A stretch of 64,000 nt of DNA from Sophora flavescens. Lineage: Eukaryota; Streptophyta; Magnoliopsida; Fabales; Fabaceae. Under the pieces are notes generated by a model. It had not been told where the DNA came from, did not search any database, and saw only the letters and a list, made by a program, of their open reading frames with translations. The translations under genes were made by a program, and so were the position numbers. Location: assembly GCA_030762895.1 (NCBI GenBank), contig CM061065.1, positions 69,424,200 through 69,488,199 of the forward strand. Reading direction: 5' to 3'. Below are positions 19,886 through 32,520 of this stretch, piece by piece (within the stretch, counting starts at the first letter, position 1; every line of letters starts with the position of its first letter).

Positions 19886-20562
19886 TTGCAGGTGTGCTGG
19901 AAGGCCAAGAATGTTAAATGGTACCTTGATAGTGGTTGTTCCAAGCACATGACGGGAGACAAAAGCAAGTTCATTACATTCACTCCAAAATCAAGTGAAA
20001 GTGTTACATATGGAGAAAATAACAAAGGCAAAATACTTGGCATTGGCAACATAGGAAGTGACTCAACAACAATCATTGAAGATGTACTATATGTTGAGGG
20101 ATTGAAGCACAATCTATTGAGTATAAGTCAGCTATGTGACAAAGGCTATAAGGTAAAATTCAATTCCAATAGCTGCATGATAGAAAATCAGCATGATGGA
20201 AATTTGAAATTAATTAGCCATAGGACAAATAACATCTATATGCTTGACTTAGATAATATCTCTTCAAACAATACATGCTGTCTAATTTCAAAAGAGGAAG
20301 AGAATTGGCTTTGCCATAGAAGGATTGCACATATCCACATGAACCATTTAAACAAAATGATTTCTAAAGATCTTGTGGATGGATTGCCTAAACTGAAATT
20401 TGTGAAACATGGACTATGTGATGCATGTCAAAAAGGAAAGCAAGTTAACATCTCTTTTAAACCTAAGAACATTGTTTCAACAACTAGACCTTTCCAACTT
20501 TTGTACATGGATTTATTTGGTCCATCTAGACCAAAAGCTTTGGTGAAAACTTATATGCCTTA
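19886..20562 (+). pseudogene. pol: copia element 1 protease and integrase zinc domain
   Basis: Residues 14-24 give YLDSGCSKHMTG, the copia retropepsin active site (Asp-Ser-Gly). Then KHNLLSISQLCDKGYKVKF, followed by the gag_pre-integrase HHCC domain: CHRRIAHIHMNHL ... HGLCDACQKGKQ. It ends LLYMDLFGPSRPKAL at the entry to the integrase catalytic core. The frame stops at TAG 20561-20563, where the catalytic domain continues in another frame. In a working element the protease cuts the polyprotein. Confidence 0.85.
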
Positions 20563-21147
20563 GTGATAGTAGATGATTACTCTAGATACACTTGGACATA
20601 CTTTCTATCTCATAAGAGTAATGCATTTGCTGCGTTTAAGAGAATGGCAAAAATTGTGCAAAATGAAAAGGACGTGCAAATTGTTTCTATAAGAAGTGAT
20701 CATGGGGGAGAATTTCAAAATGAAGTGTTTGAAAACTTTTGTGGTGAGCATGGCATTCAACATAATTTTTCAACTCCTAGAACTCCACAACAAAATGGAG
20801 TAGTGGAAAGAAAGAATAGATCACTGGAGGAGATTACAGGAACTATGTTGAATGACTCTAGCCTACAAAAACAATTTTGGTGCTATGTGTTACATAGAGT
20901 TTTGATAAGGTCTATTTTAAAGAAAACTCCTTATGAACTTTATAGAGGAAGAAAACCAAACATTTCACACTTTCATGTCTTTGGTTGTAAGTTCTTTGTA
21001 CTTAACAATGGAAAGGATAACCTTGGAAAATTTGATGCAAAGGCGGATGAAGGAATTTTCCTAGGATATTCTCTAACCAGTAAAGCATTTAGAATCTTTA
21101 ACAAGAGAACACCAACTCACGAGGAATCATGTGCATGTTACATTTGA
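20563..21147 (+). pseudogene. pol: copia element 1 integrase catalytic core
   Basis: Starts IVDDYSRYTWTYFLSHKS, the first catalytic Asp block of the rve domain, then RSDHGGEFQNEVFENFC (second Asp) and TPQQNGVVERKNRSLEE (catalytic Glu), so the D-D-E triad is visible. TPYELYRGRKPNISHFHVFG and the GKFDAKADEGIFLGYS motif follow. Integrase inserts the cDNA into the genome. A frameshift near 21125 separates it from the acidic linker and RT. Confidence 0.88.
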
Positions 21148-21693
21148 TGAGTCTAACCCCAAAAGGTTGGGAAAGGATGTTATTATTGATGATCTTGTAG
21201 ATTTAATTGAGAAGAATCTTTTAGAAGAGCAACAAAATAAAGAAGGAGAAGAAAGCAAAAAGGAAAAGCTGCTGCAGCCTGAGCAAGCAGAACAACAACA
21301 TGATTTACCAAAGGAATGAAGAATTGCTAGAAATCATCCTATTGATAACATCATTGGTGAAATTACAAAGGGGGTAACTACTAGACAATCTCTTAGAAAT
21401 GCATGTAATCATATGGCATTTGTGTCTCAAGTAGAACCTAAAAATATAGATGATGCTATAATAGATGAACATTGGATGATGCCTATGCAAGATGAGTTAA
21501 ACCAGTTTGAGAGAAATCAAGTATGGAAACTAGTACCTAAACCCAAGAATAGTCAAGTAATTGGGACAAAATGGGTTTTTAGGAATAAAATGGATGAGAA
21601 TGGCATAATTGTGAGAAATAAGGCTAGATTGGTAGCTAAAGGGTGTAATCAAGAAGAAGGTATAGATTACGATGAAACATATGCACCAGTATC
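21131..21693 (+). pseudogene. pol: copia element 1 linker and N-terminal reverse transcriptase, truncated
   Basis: After an acidic Glu/Gln-rich linker that stops at TGA 21317-21319, the RT begins within the frame from 21413: MPMQDELNQFERNQVWKLVP, then KWVFRNKMDENG, RLVAKGCNQEEGIDYDETYAPV. The sequence is cut at 21693 by the LTR of copia element 2 just after the conserved YAPV block. The catalytic YxDD motif is absent from the window. Confidence 0.88.
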
Positions 21694-23225
21694 TGTTGGA
21701 ACCAAAGTGGTTTTTGATTTTATAATCTCTAAGTATTGGCTTGGAAAAGTATTAGTTGAGATCTAACTAGTGCTTTCAGTTATGCAGGAACGTTTTTATA
21801 AGTAAAATAAACTTGAGATAAGTTTCAATTGAAAAATACGCGTCCACCCTTGTAGACGGGCTGCTCAAGCACTGTGGTAAAGTTACCTTGTTTAAATAAG
21901 TAGACTGGCTTTCTTTAGTAGACGAGTCTATAAATGAATACCTAAATAACTTGTTAGGTACAGAAAGTCCAAAGACTTGAAAATAAGCACGTCCATCTAG
22001 CCACGTCAGCAAACAGATGTAATTAGTTGAAGAAAATGGACTAAAACACAAAGTAATCTAGTAGACGAGCTCTATACGCCACGTCATTAGATGGAGATCT
22101 TTATAACTCATTAAGGAATAGCAAGTCTGAAGACTTGATAGATAAAAGGATATGCCACGTCATCAGACGAGCTAAGAAAAATATCAAATAGACTTGGACT
22201 CTCATATGAATGAGTAGATGGAGTTTCCTTTTAGACGAACTCCATCTTAGAATGAATTAAATGCAATCCGAATCTCTTATATTTATTTCAAATGATTGAT
22301 ATTTATTTCAAAAGAATATTTGTTCTTCACATTTGTTTTATCTGCTTTAATATTTCACCTTGTTGTAAAAGAAATATAATTCGTACAATAAGATTTGTAC
22401 GATGACAACTTTATGACGAAAAAAGCTGAATTATACACAAAGAAGAAACAAAAAGTACTCAAGCTGCAATACACAGAGGAGTCAACCTCCAAATTCATGC
22501 TACCTTGATAACCAAGAGTACTATTCAGCATTGCTACAGTCAAGCTATCAGTCTCAACGGATATCATGCATTTAATGTTATCTCTATAACGGGACTATTC
22601 AAATAACCGTTGAAGATTTACAAGAGAAGTTGAAGACCACTATATATGTAGAAGGTCTCAAGCACTGAAGAACAACTTTTGCCATTTGAACAAATACAAG
22701 ATATTAAAAGCTCATATTCTCATTGTAAAGCAAAAGTCTTTAATTCTTAAGGTTGGATATTTGTAAAAATATTCAGTAGATCTTAAACCTTCAAACCCTC
22801 ACATATAGTGAGTTAGAAAGATCTCAAAAAAATCCCTGTGATTGTATTAGAGCCTGAAGAGGCTTAGCAAGAAAGCAATACTTGTAGCCTGGAGAGGTGA
22901 AGAATACTTGTTGTAGAAACTATTTGGAAATAGTGGAGAAAATCCTTCAAGTAGAAGGGACTGGACGTAGCTCTTGGTTGGAAAAGAGTGAACCAAGATA
23001 AAATACCTGAGTGAATTTTCTATACCTTATCTTTTATAGTTTTATTTATTTTTACTAACTGTGGGATTTGATTTTGGTTTTGTTAATCTTTAAAAAAAAG
23101 GATTTCTTGTTTGCTTAATCTTTTTATCTTCTGCTTGTGAAAAAGTCTCTCAAAAAGGTTTTTTACGAAAATAATTAACAAACACAATTCAACCCCCCTT
23201 CTTGTGTTTCCCTGTGCCAACTTCA
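21694..23225 (+). repeat. copia element 2 5' LTR (1532 bp)
   Basis: TGTTGGAACCAAAGTGG...GTGCCAACTTCA. TATA-like CTATATATG near 22640 would place the transcript start near 22670. A stretch of C residues (ACAATTCAACCCCCCTTC) lies just before the end. The limits are set by comparison with the inverted copy at 29923-31547, which has a clean target duplication. Confidence 0.88.
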
Positions 23226-23227
23226 GA

Positions 23228-23240
23228 TGGTATCAGAGCT
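23228..23240 (+). other. copia element 2 tRNA-Met primer-binding site
   Basis: TGGTATCAGAGCT, two bases after the LTR. Confidence 0.85.
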
Positions 23241-23296
23241 CAGCCTTGACAGGGTTGAGCATCTAACAAGTGCTAAGGCAGTACAATCCTACAAGC

Positions 23297-24266
23297 ATGG
23301 ATGCAGAAGGACAAGCTATCAACAGACCTCCTCTCTTTGATGGAACTGCTTATGATTATTGGAAAAAGAGGATGATGGCATTCTTGGATGCACATAATGC
23401 TGACATCTGGGAGCTGATAGAAAATGGCTACACTGAGCTAAGGAGTGAAGCTGGAGCTGCAGTGCCTAGACCTGAATGGACTCAAGAGCAGAAAAGCCAA
23501 CATCAACTAAACTTGAAAGCTAAGCACTATCTCATGTGTGTTATCACCAGATCTGAGCATGACAAGGTTCAAAATTGCAACATAGCTAAAGAAATCTGGG
23601 ATACTCTTGCACTAGCTCATGAAGGTTCCTCACAAGTGAAGGAATCAAAGATAAGCATGCTGGTTCACCAGTGTGAGCTATTCAAGATGGCTAATCATGA
23701 AACTATAGACCAGATGTTTGGAAGATTCCAAACAATCACCAACAGTCTCAGGTCTCTTGGAAAGGTCTATGAGAATAGAGATCATGTATGAAAGTTTTTT
23801 AGAAGTCTCTCAAAGCAGTGGAGACCTAAGGTAACTGCTATCCAGGAAGCAAAAAATCTAAATACTCTTTCTCCGGAAGAGCTTCTGGGGTCATTAAAAA
23901 TTCATGAACTTGAAGGTGCTTAAAGTTGCTGAGTCCTTAGATGAAGCTGATTCATCAAATAATGAAGATGACTCAGATGAGGATGAACTATCTTTCCAAC
24001 ACATGTGGAGAAAGAAAGGTGGATTCAGAAGGAAGCAGTTCAACAAAAAATTCTCCAAGGAGAAGTCAGATTCCAAGGAGAAAGGTCCACCCCTGTGCTT
24101 TGAATGTAAGAAACCAGGACACTTCAAAGCTGACTGCCCAGAGCTGAAGGAGAAAAAGAAATTCTTCAAAAAGAAGAAATGCTTGATGGCTACTTGGGAG
24201 GATCTTGATTTGTCTTCTTCAGATGAAGATGAAGCAGGAGAAGAAGAAAAAACATTTGCTTCATGA
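23297..24266 (+). pseudogene. gag: copia element 2 gag with zinc knuckle
   Basis: From MDAEGQAINRPPLFDG: a gag/UBN2 domain with YDYWKKRMMAFLDAHNADIW, CNIAKEIWDTLALAHEGSS and VHQCELFKMANHETIDQMFG. A TGA at 23789-23791 falls where an Arg codon would fit (a CGA-to-TGA type change). The frame then runs on to about 23923, and a frameshift leads into an acidic, Lys-rich part with the CCHC knuckle CFECKKPGHFKADC (about 24100-24141). It ends FMTDTALESEF, then stops near 24401. It is related to, but clearly different from, the gag of copia element 1. Confidence 0.85.
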
Positions 24267-24401
24267 CTGACACTGCATTAGAAAGTGAATTCATTGATGT
24301 TGAGGTAATAAACTATGATCCATCTACTCTTCAAACTGTTTTTGATGAATTGATAAATGAATCTTGCATATTGTCTAAAGAGTATAAGAGTCTCAAAAAG
24401 T

Positions 24402-25340
24402 GAAACCAAAATCACCCTATGCAAAGTGCACCAAACAAGATAGGCCCCTATAACACAGCGAACCCAAAATGCTCCACAGCACCAAGCTTCAAAACCTGGA
24501 AACCAACCTCAAATAACACTGACCAGAGTCCTCATATAATCACCAATAAATGAGAGCCACTCATGGACAGTCTTCAAAAAACACAAACAGAGGAACCACG
24601 CAAGAGGCAGGTGAAAAGAATCGTGTCCCACGCCAGCAGCAGATAATTGAGGCAAAAAAGAGCAACCCACCACAAAGACAAAGAAACAAACCCAAAGTAA
24701 GTGAGTCCACACCAACGGCAAATCCTCAAAAAAGTCAATTCCCGAATACAACCAAGGAAGGATTCCACCCAAACAGAGAGCTAAAGATCCACATGGCACC
24801 AAATGATCGAGCCCCCAATCCACTGCAGCAGCCCACTTCCGGTTCCTATATTCTACAATACCGGAAATCTAGTTAAGGACTAACCATATATACATATCGG
24901 AAACCTGGATCCAGTAGCTAACACCTAACTATAAAGTATAATCACATACCGAATCTACAAATCCAATTTGTAAATCCATCACATACGGGAACTACAGTTC
25001 CGAAAGCAGCAAAAAAGAAATGGATTTCTTACCAATTGGAGAAAGGTGGTGGAGAACCTGAAATGGATGACGACGGAGGTGGAGGACAACCTAATTTGGA
25101 TGACACAGAGGTGGAGAACCCAATGGACGACGAGGCAGAGGACGGAAGGGAGAAGACGAAAGGAAGAAGCAGAAAGGTACAGTACAATGAAGGGTTATTT
25201 TGGGAATATGAAAAAGTTTTTAAATTTTTCTTGGTGTATTAGATATTTTTGTGGTGTAAAAAGCATGGGCCAATTTGGAAAGCATGAAAGATAGCATTTT
25301 GGGCAATTGAAAAGGATGGGCCTGACGAGAAGCTTCTGGG
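24402..25340. other. unassigned sequence with dispersed CCGGAA-type words
   Basis: The sequence changes abruptly after the copia 2 gag. 24840-25020 has several spaced, partly palindromic words (TACCGGAAATCTAG, TATCGGAAACCTGG, GGGAACTACAGTTCCG) like subterminal repeats of a DNA transposon. ORFs on both strands (24509-24876 and 25036-25294) show no domain I recognise; the second is an Asp/Glu/Gly-rich low-complexity frame. Confidence 0.3.
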
Positions 25341-26281
25341 AACTTCGGAGTCTTTAATTAATCTTTAATTAAAATGAAATAGAAGAACAAGGTGAGGCGC
25401 ACCAGGAAGCCGCACAGGAACAGCAGCGCTGAACTTGAACCAGCAGGAGACAACAGCGTGGAATTGGTCCTGCATGCTTGGACACTGTTGGGACTTGGGA
25501 TCATCATCATTTTTATGCAGTTTTCTTTTCTCTCTTTATCTTTATTTTATTTTATGGTTTAGCATGTCTGGCTAAATTCCTTTTTGTTAGGGTTTGGTGT
25601 AATCATTTTATGATGATGTTTAGTTGATTCTTTGATTATCTTATGAATATTTGGTATTGTTGATGTGATGTTTACCGTGCTTAATGAAATTTGAATGTTT
25701 GGCCATCATTCTTGTGTTTTGAGGATTTATTTATATGCCAGGAATAGTGATTTATGGACATGCCTCTTGTAAGCATTACTGTTAGTTGGGTTTATCTAGG
25801 AATATGTAACTTGATTAGTATGGGTCTTTCACAAATTCCATAGAGCTTTTATCATCATGCCTTGTTAATTAGACCTGAGGAATTAGGGAAATTAGTGATG
25901 TTTTGTAGAATTGATTAACTAAGGAATTAGACTTCAATTAATTAAGGGAATTTGTCCTTCAACAGACCAATTGGGATTGGGATAATTAGATTTTCGGTAA
26001 TTCATAGGATTCCTTGTCTATGAGGAATCCATATCCATAATTGGGTGAAATCAAATCCTTAACGCTTTTATTTATATTTTATCTCAACAAAAATTCCAAA
26101 AATTATTTTATTTCTCTTTTGCTTTATTTTATCTTTTGAGCTCTCTACATACCAAATATTGGTATGGATAGTTGTTTAACTTGTGAATTGATACTTAGTA
26201 ATTGATCCTTGTGGATGATATCCGGTTCTCACCGATTATATTACTTGCAGTGATCTGGTACACTTGTCGTGGTCATATCAA
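25341..26281 (+). repeat. Ty3-gypsy LTR remnant
   Basis: The end reads GTACACTTGTCGTGGTCATATCA followed by AGTTTTTTGTGC, recalling the LTR end and AGTTTTTGGCGCC primer junction of tRNA-Asp-primed gypsy elements, with the primer site destroyed. A GC-richer part with GAGGCGCACC and CAGCGCTGAAC words occurs near 25395-25440. No coding interior follows. The left limit is approximate. Confidence 0.5.
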
Positions 26282-26979
26282 GTTTTTTGTGCATCAACAA
26301 CTGAGTGGCCCCATGGTGGAGAAGGATAGGATTAATGCAAAACCTGGCTTGTTATGAGTGGAGTTGCGATCGGGTTTCGAAGGGCTTGGAGATCGGTTTG
26401 CACAATTTTTATGGTTTTCAAGAAGGATTCATGATAACAATCTTCTGAAGCTTTTAGTTCAGTAAATGTCGTAGTGAGGTTGCTAATGGATTCTTTAGGT
26501 GGAGAAGGTTAGGGTGGAGAGGCATGGTTCAAGAATGAAACACCCATTGATGGGGATGGATAGGGGATATGGGTTCCTTGATATGGAGGACAAGGATAAC
26601 CTCCTTATAAGAAAATATAAGAAGATTTTGGGATTAGTTTTATCTTCCTTTACTGCATTCATTCATCACTTATATAAGTTATTACATATCCAAATCATTG
26701 GTTGTCCTTAATTCTAGGAAATGGGGAATCTACTAAGCTAAACTTTATAACAGAATTTGTTACATGGGTACTGCTGAATAACAAAATGCAAAAGGGAATA
26801 CCAAACTACATGAGCCATTTGGTGACTAGGCACTATGAGTCACTATGTGCTGCTGAGATTTGCTGATAGAATCAAATAATTGGGCTAATGCTGCTATCAC
26901 TTGCTTATGTCCCGATTCTTAAGTCCTTGCTTTTTCGTTGGTGATGAGTAATATCACCTTCTAGGAAGGAATCCTTCTG
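26282..26979. other. unassigned, interrupted by the long LTR at 26985
   Basis: No recognisable coding region; the longest ORF (26499-26711) shows no known domain. It is continuous, by target-duplication logic, with 40370 onward, so this was the insertion target of the element at 26985-40364. Confidence 0.35.
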
Positions 26980-29922
26980 GGAAGTGTAACACCCCCCTTG
27001 GGCATTACTTTGTGAACACGTGCGGAAATAAATTAAAAAGAAAATTTGCTGGTTGCTTTCGGAAATTGATTTATTTTAAGTCAAAATCTGGGTGTAAAAA
27101 AAAAATTTCTTCTTAACACTTCGGAAAATTATGATACACATAAGAAAAAAAACAGTACGTTTACACTATACTTCACGACACACATACACAAATTTTTATT
27201 TATAAACAAACCTTCTACAATGTATAAGTTTTTCTTAAAAGTCTTTTCTTATATATTATACGAAAATCATCAATACGCCCGTACTAAGCTTCTTAGAATA
27301 TACATTCTCAAACACAAACCTAAGCTGATCGTTCTACCAGACACTCACTGATATGACCCCGTGATCATCCCTATGATCACACATCTCATCTCGTAATCCT
27401 GGCTTAAGTCTCCAAGTGACTTAAGGAACTCTTCTGCAACATCTGCACTCGTGTACCAACGCATAACAAAGAAAAACCAGAAGAACAAGTATATGCAAGG
27501 GTGAGAACCAATATATGGATTTTAAAACGATAACTACATGCACGACACACAAAACGACACATAACCTATATAGTTATGATAACATCAATGTTAAAAAAAT
27601 AAACAAATAGTTTATCAAAGGGTTTCATACCCGACAGTCATCGTCATTTTTAAAACAATGCATTACACTTCAATATTCACCATCTAAACCTTTGAACTTA
27701 ATCTCCGGAGATCCCAACGTCATTAAAATGAGTTGATCAATCTCGGTTGCCAAATATATTAGGCACAACGTCACGTCAATTTTCCATAATACCATTGTCC
27801 AACTCGATGCACAATGATCAACGTCACTTGGTTTCATTGTCCATCACGGCACAATGTACAACGTCACATGATACCTTATCCATCAAGGTCTTACGACACA
27901 ACGTCAGGCACGTCTGCCACAAATGCAAATGTAAAACATTTTGTTTCTAGTCACTTTTCTTTTTGCTCATTCTTTCCTTGTCGAAGCTCAAAGGCTTACG
28001 ACCATCCAAATTTTTTAAACCTTAAGTTTGTTTTTCAATTTCAATAATAGGACTCCAAGTCCCAATGTGCAAATCACGAAGTACTAGACCGATGCATTCA
28101 GTCTTAGGTTCATAGATTATAAAGCACAAAACTTATATAACTTTTATATGACAAAATAGTCCATAACTTCACCTTTAGGACATACAGTCCATACCATAAA
28201 ACACTAGAACCCTGACGTCTCGGCCACTAGGTTCGTTTTTCAATTCTAAAATCATTTTCGTTCTGTGACATACAAATCAAAAACAAAATCTCCTCAACTT
28301 GTCCAAGTTGGCGGAAATATACCGTTGTATAAAACTAATTTACAGAAAATCATTTTTCGTTGGAAATTCGTTTATAAAATCATCAAATCACTTAAAACTC
28401 ATTTTCTTCTAAAAATCTTTATTCGGAACTTTAGTTCTAAAAAAATATCGTTTTAAGACTAATTCTCTGTTCTAGCAAATATTGTTATTCTTAAAATGCT
28501 TTCCATTAACATTTTCGGAATTAACCGTCGTTTGGCATTTTAAAAACGTTTTAAGTCAAAATTTGACTATTCTAGTAAAATAATTTTCTCAACACCATAA
28601 TTAAATTATTTTTGAAACTTAACTTTTTACACTAACATTTTCTAATATTTTGTAATTTCTTAAGTAAAAACTAGCAGTACTATAATATTTTCAGGGTTAC
28701 GCCCTCACTGTGACTCTAATTCACTCTTACGCTGTTAAATCATTAAAATAATAATATTTTTAATTATTCCATATTTTAAACTAATCAAAAATTAAGTAAT
28801 ATTATATTACTAAATTCCATCAATTAAAATTTGATATTTCTTAAAAAGTTTTTTAACACTTTTAACCTCGTAATTAATTGAGCACTGACCACTGTCAGGC
28901 TTTTCAATCAACAAACAACATACATAAAATTTCCACATTCACAATATGGCATATAAAACAGTTTATAACATACATTAAATGCTATAACACATAATTGCAG
29001 ATAATAACAGCAAATAGATTAACTACGCAAGATAATTTAAAAATACCACAAACACACTCAAATAAATTATACAGACCACAACTTATAGCAAATAGTTATC
29101 GGAAAAATCCCTCAGGTACTCCCTTTACCTCTTGAAGATTTTTCTTGCCAAATTAAAGTTCCGTCAAATGTCCAGTTTTCCGTAAACTCGTACACGATTT
29201 CCACACAATTACCCTTCAACAAACCACAACAAATAATCATCAATCAAACAAACAAAAACACCAATTTTCTATTGATGGTTCATGGCCATGAGGTGTTCAT
29301 GTGGATAAAAATTTCTAAAATTTATAAGCTCTTGGATTAGTGATCCTTAAGCACATAAGACACAAGATTAATGATAAAAACGCAAAAATGGAAATCAAAT
29401 ATTTCAACTTCTCAAGATACAAATTTCGGCCATGAGCAAAATAATAGGTTGGAACTTTCAAAGTTTCATCAAATTTTGGATTTATGATCCATGAGCATTA
29501 GAGATATAAGATCACTAACCACTTAACCAAGATTAAATAAAAAAACTCCATTAACACAAGGGTTCGAGTTTTCGGCCATGCTCATTAAATTAGGCTAGGT
29601 ATTTTCAAAATCATCAAGCTCCTGGATTTAACTATCATATGTATTCAAGAGATCAAAACAAGTGTTATACTTGAAAAGTTGAAACAAAATATCTTTTCTC
29701 CTATTATGCATGGATTCGGCCTCATAGGGAAAAATAGGAAGGAATATTTTGTTTGAATCATGCTCTTGGATATATAATATAGAGATGATTACAAGATCAT
29801 AGAAATTGGTTTCATGATCATAGGATTTTTCTACAATTTTCTGGAGATTTTCAAAGTTCAAGATCTAGGAATTTCAAATGATGATCATGGCCTTGAATCA
29901 TGAAAATAATTGAAGAACATGA

Positions 29923-31547
29923 TGAAGTTGACACAGGGAAACACAAGAAGGGGGGTTGAATTATGTTTGTTAATGATTTTCAAAAACAACCTTTAAAACA
30001 ATTTTTGCACACAAGGAGTTAGAAACAGAAGCAGGCACAAAGAAAAAGATCCTTTTAAAAAGACTTTAATAAAAAGCAATATCAAAACCCTTTGGTTAGT
30101 AAGAAACAAATAAAGCTATAATAATTACAAGATAGAAGAATCACACAAGATGTTTTATCCTGGTTCACTCTCTTCCAACCAAGAGCAATGTCAAGTCCCT
30201 TCTACTTGAAGGATTTTCCCCACTATTATCAAAATAGATTATAGCCAAGTATTCAACACCTCTCCAGGCTACAAGTATTTCTTTCTTACCAAGCCTCTTC
30301 AGGCTCTAACTCTAACAAAGAGATTTAATGTTTGATCTTCTTAACTCACTATGTGTGGGGATATGACAGCTTAAGTTCAGATGAATATTTTCACAATATT
30401 CAAACTAAGAAATACTGACTCTTGCTCTCTAAAGAAATATGAGTATGAGTGATTGTAGTTTAACAAAAGTTGAGCTTATAAGGTTGTGCAATCAAGAGTC
30501 CTTTATTCAGTATCTCATATCTTCTATTTATAGTAACCTTCTTCTTCACTTGTATTTCTTCAACTGTTACTTTGAATAATCCCGTTAAGAGATAGCATTT
30601 AATGCATAATATCCATTGTGATTGATAGCTTGATTGAGCCAATGCTGAATAGTACTCTTAGTTATCGAGGTAGCATGAAATAGGAGGTTCACTCCTCTGA
30701 GTATTGCAGCTTGAGAACTTGTTGTTCCTCCTTTGTGTACAATCCAGTTTTTTCAGCTATAAAGTTGTCATAGTACAGATCGTTTTGCAGTATCTTATTG
30801 TACGATTCTGGTTTTTGCATTTCTTGATGGTACTGTGTTTCTTTTACAACAAGGTAAAATATTAAAGCAGATAGGACAATAGTGAAGAAAAAATATTCTA
30901 TTGAAATAAATATCAATCATTTGAAATAAATTCATGAGATTCGGATTGCATTTAATTCATTCAAAGATGGAGCTCGCCTAAAAAAAACTATGCCTACTTA
31001 GTTATATGAGAGACTAAGTTTGTTCAATATTTCATTTTGCTCGTCTGATGACGTGGCATATCCTCTTGTCTATCAAGTCTTTGGACTTGCTATTTCTCGA
31101 AGATCTCCGTCTAGTGACGTGGCAGTTAGAGCTCATCTACTAGATTACTTTATTTTTCAGTTCATTTACTTCTACTAATTACTTCCGTCTGTTTACGTGG
31201 CAAGATGGACGCGCTTATTTATCAAGTCTTTGGACTTGCTGTATCTAACACATTATTTTGGTATTCGTCTAGCAAGCACTTAGAGCCTCGTCTACTTAAG
31301 AAAACCAGTCTACTCAATTAAATAAATAAGTAACTTTACCAAAATATTTGAGCAGTCCGTCTACAAGGGTGGACGCGTATTTTTCAATGAGAACTTATCC
31401 CATGTTTCTTTTACTTATATGTAAATATTCCTGCATAGCTGAAAGCCCATGTTAGATCTCAACTAACACTTTGCCAAGCAAATTTAATCCTTTTGTTAGA
31501 ATCAAAACTTAGAGATTATTTAATCCAAAACCACTTTGGTTCCAACA
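29923..31547 (-). mobile_element. solo LTR of the copia element 2 family
   Basis: 1625 bp; on the minus strand it reads TGTTGGAACCAAAGTGG...GTGTCAACTTCA, matching the LTR of copia element 2 throughout. Perfect 5-bp target duplication CATGA (29918-29922 and 31548-31552). No internal domain adjoins it, so it arose by recombination between LTRs. The TATA-like box is the complement of about 30523-30533. Confidence 0.92.
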
Positions 31548-32209
31548 CATGATATTGATTGAGTGAGATGAGTATGGTATACCTCTTGGATGTTGAAAAA
31601 TGACAAGGATTCAAGTAGTTTCTTCACAAATTTGGTTATGGAACTTAGAGAAAATGAGAGAAAATGTGAGGAAGAAGATGTTGTTTGATAAAAATGAATA
31701 AAATAACCTATGTGAAGGAGTTGGGCCATGGGTTTTCAAGGCCAAAGGTGTCCAAATTGATTTTCATTCGAGGACAAAGGAGTAATTTCACTTTGGGACA
31801 ATTTTGACATTTAAAACCAACTTAAGGGCATAATGTCATTAAACCTCTAATATCATCATGACAAACATGTGGTGAGAATTGGTTGGAGGTGTGGCTTATT
31901 TGTGACCATAAAAACAAAAGGAAGTAGCCAATTTGAACTTGTCTTGCCTTAACCATGGTTAATATTTAACTAGGATAGGTTAGGTTAGGGATGAGTCACC
32001 CCTATGACTCACCACCCTAAGTGGTAATATGTCTCAACATCCGATGTAGGATTTTGTCTCTGCACGTCCGTTCTCGACTCCATCGATTACCCGATTTAGG
32101 TTTTTCGCCCGAATCAAGTATAATAACCTATTTATTTTGAAAACTTTCACAATAACCAATATCGTTGGAAATGGAATATAAAATATATCCATTTCGTTCT
32201 CGGGTCAAA

Positions 32210-32520
32210 CACTACTACAGAAAAGGGTTTTAGTAGCGCACTTTCAGTAGCACTTCAATAAAAAACGCTACTAAAAAATAGGCGGAAGGTTATTAATAGT
32301 GCTTCCTTAAGAGAGCGCTATCTATTCTTTATTCTAAGACATCACTCCTTTAAGGAAACGCTATTAAATGTAGATTGATAGGAATAGATAGTGTTTTCTT
32401 GAGGAAGCGCTATTATAAGTAAGAAAATAGATAGCGTTTCCTCAAAAAAACGCTATCATAAATAAGTAAATAGATAGCACTTTTTCAAAGAAGCGCTATC
32501 TATTCCATTTCTACTAAATA
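32210..32520. repeat. CACTA-1 left subterminal repeats
   Basis: Dispersed direct and inverted copies of AGCGCT(T/A)-type words (for example 'GATAGCGTTTCCTCAAAAAA' at 32428), alternating in orientation. Confidence 0.75.

Larger units (their letters stand above)
17851..21693 (+). mobile_element. copia element 1 (Ty1-copia, SIRE-like), 3'-truncated
   Basis: 5' LTR 17851-18143, tRNA-Met primer site, then gag, protease, integrase and the beginning of RT in the plus direction. It is inserted in the E1 5' LTR. The element ends abruptly at 21693, where the LTR of copia element 2 begins. The rest of RT, RNase H and the 3' LTR are not present in the window. The reading frame carries several stops and frameshifts. 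Confidence 0.85.
21694..24401 (+). mobile_element. copia element 2 (Ty1-copia, SIRE-like), 3'-truncated
   Basis: Inserted in the RT of copia element 1. 5' LTR 21694-23225, tRNA-Met primer site 23228-23240, then gag up to about 24401, where the coding sequence breaks off into unrelated sequence. No protease, integrase, RT or second LTR in this orientation was found. The same LTR family occurs as a solo LTR at 29923-31547 on the opposite strand. Confidence 0.85.
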
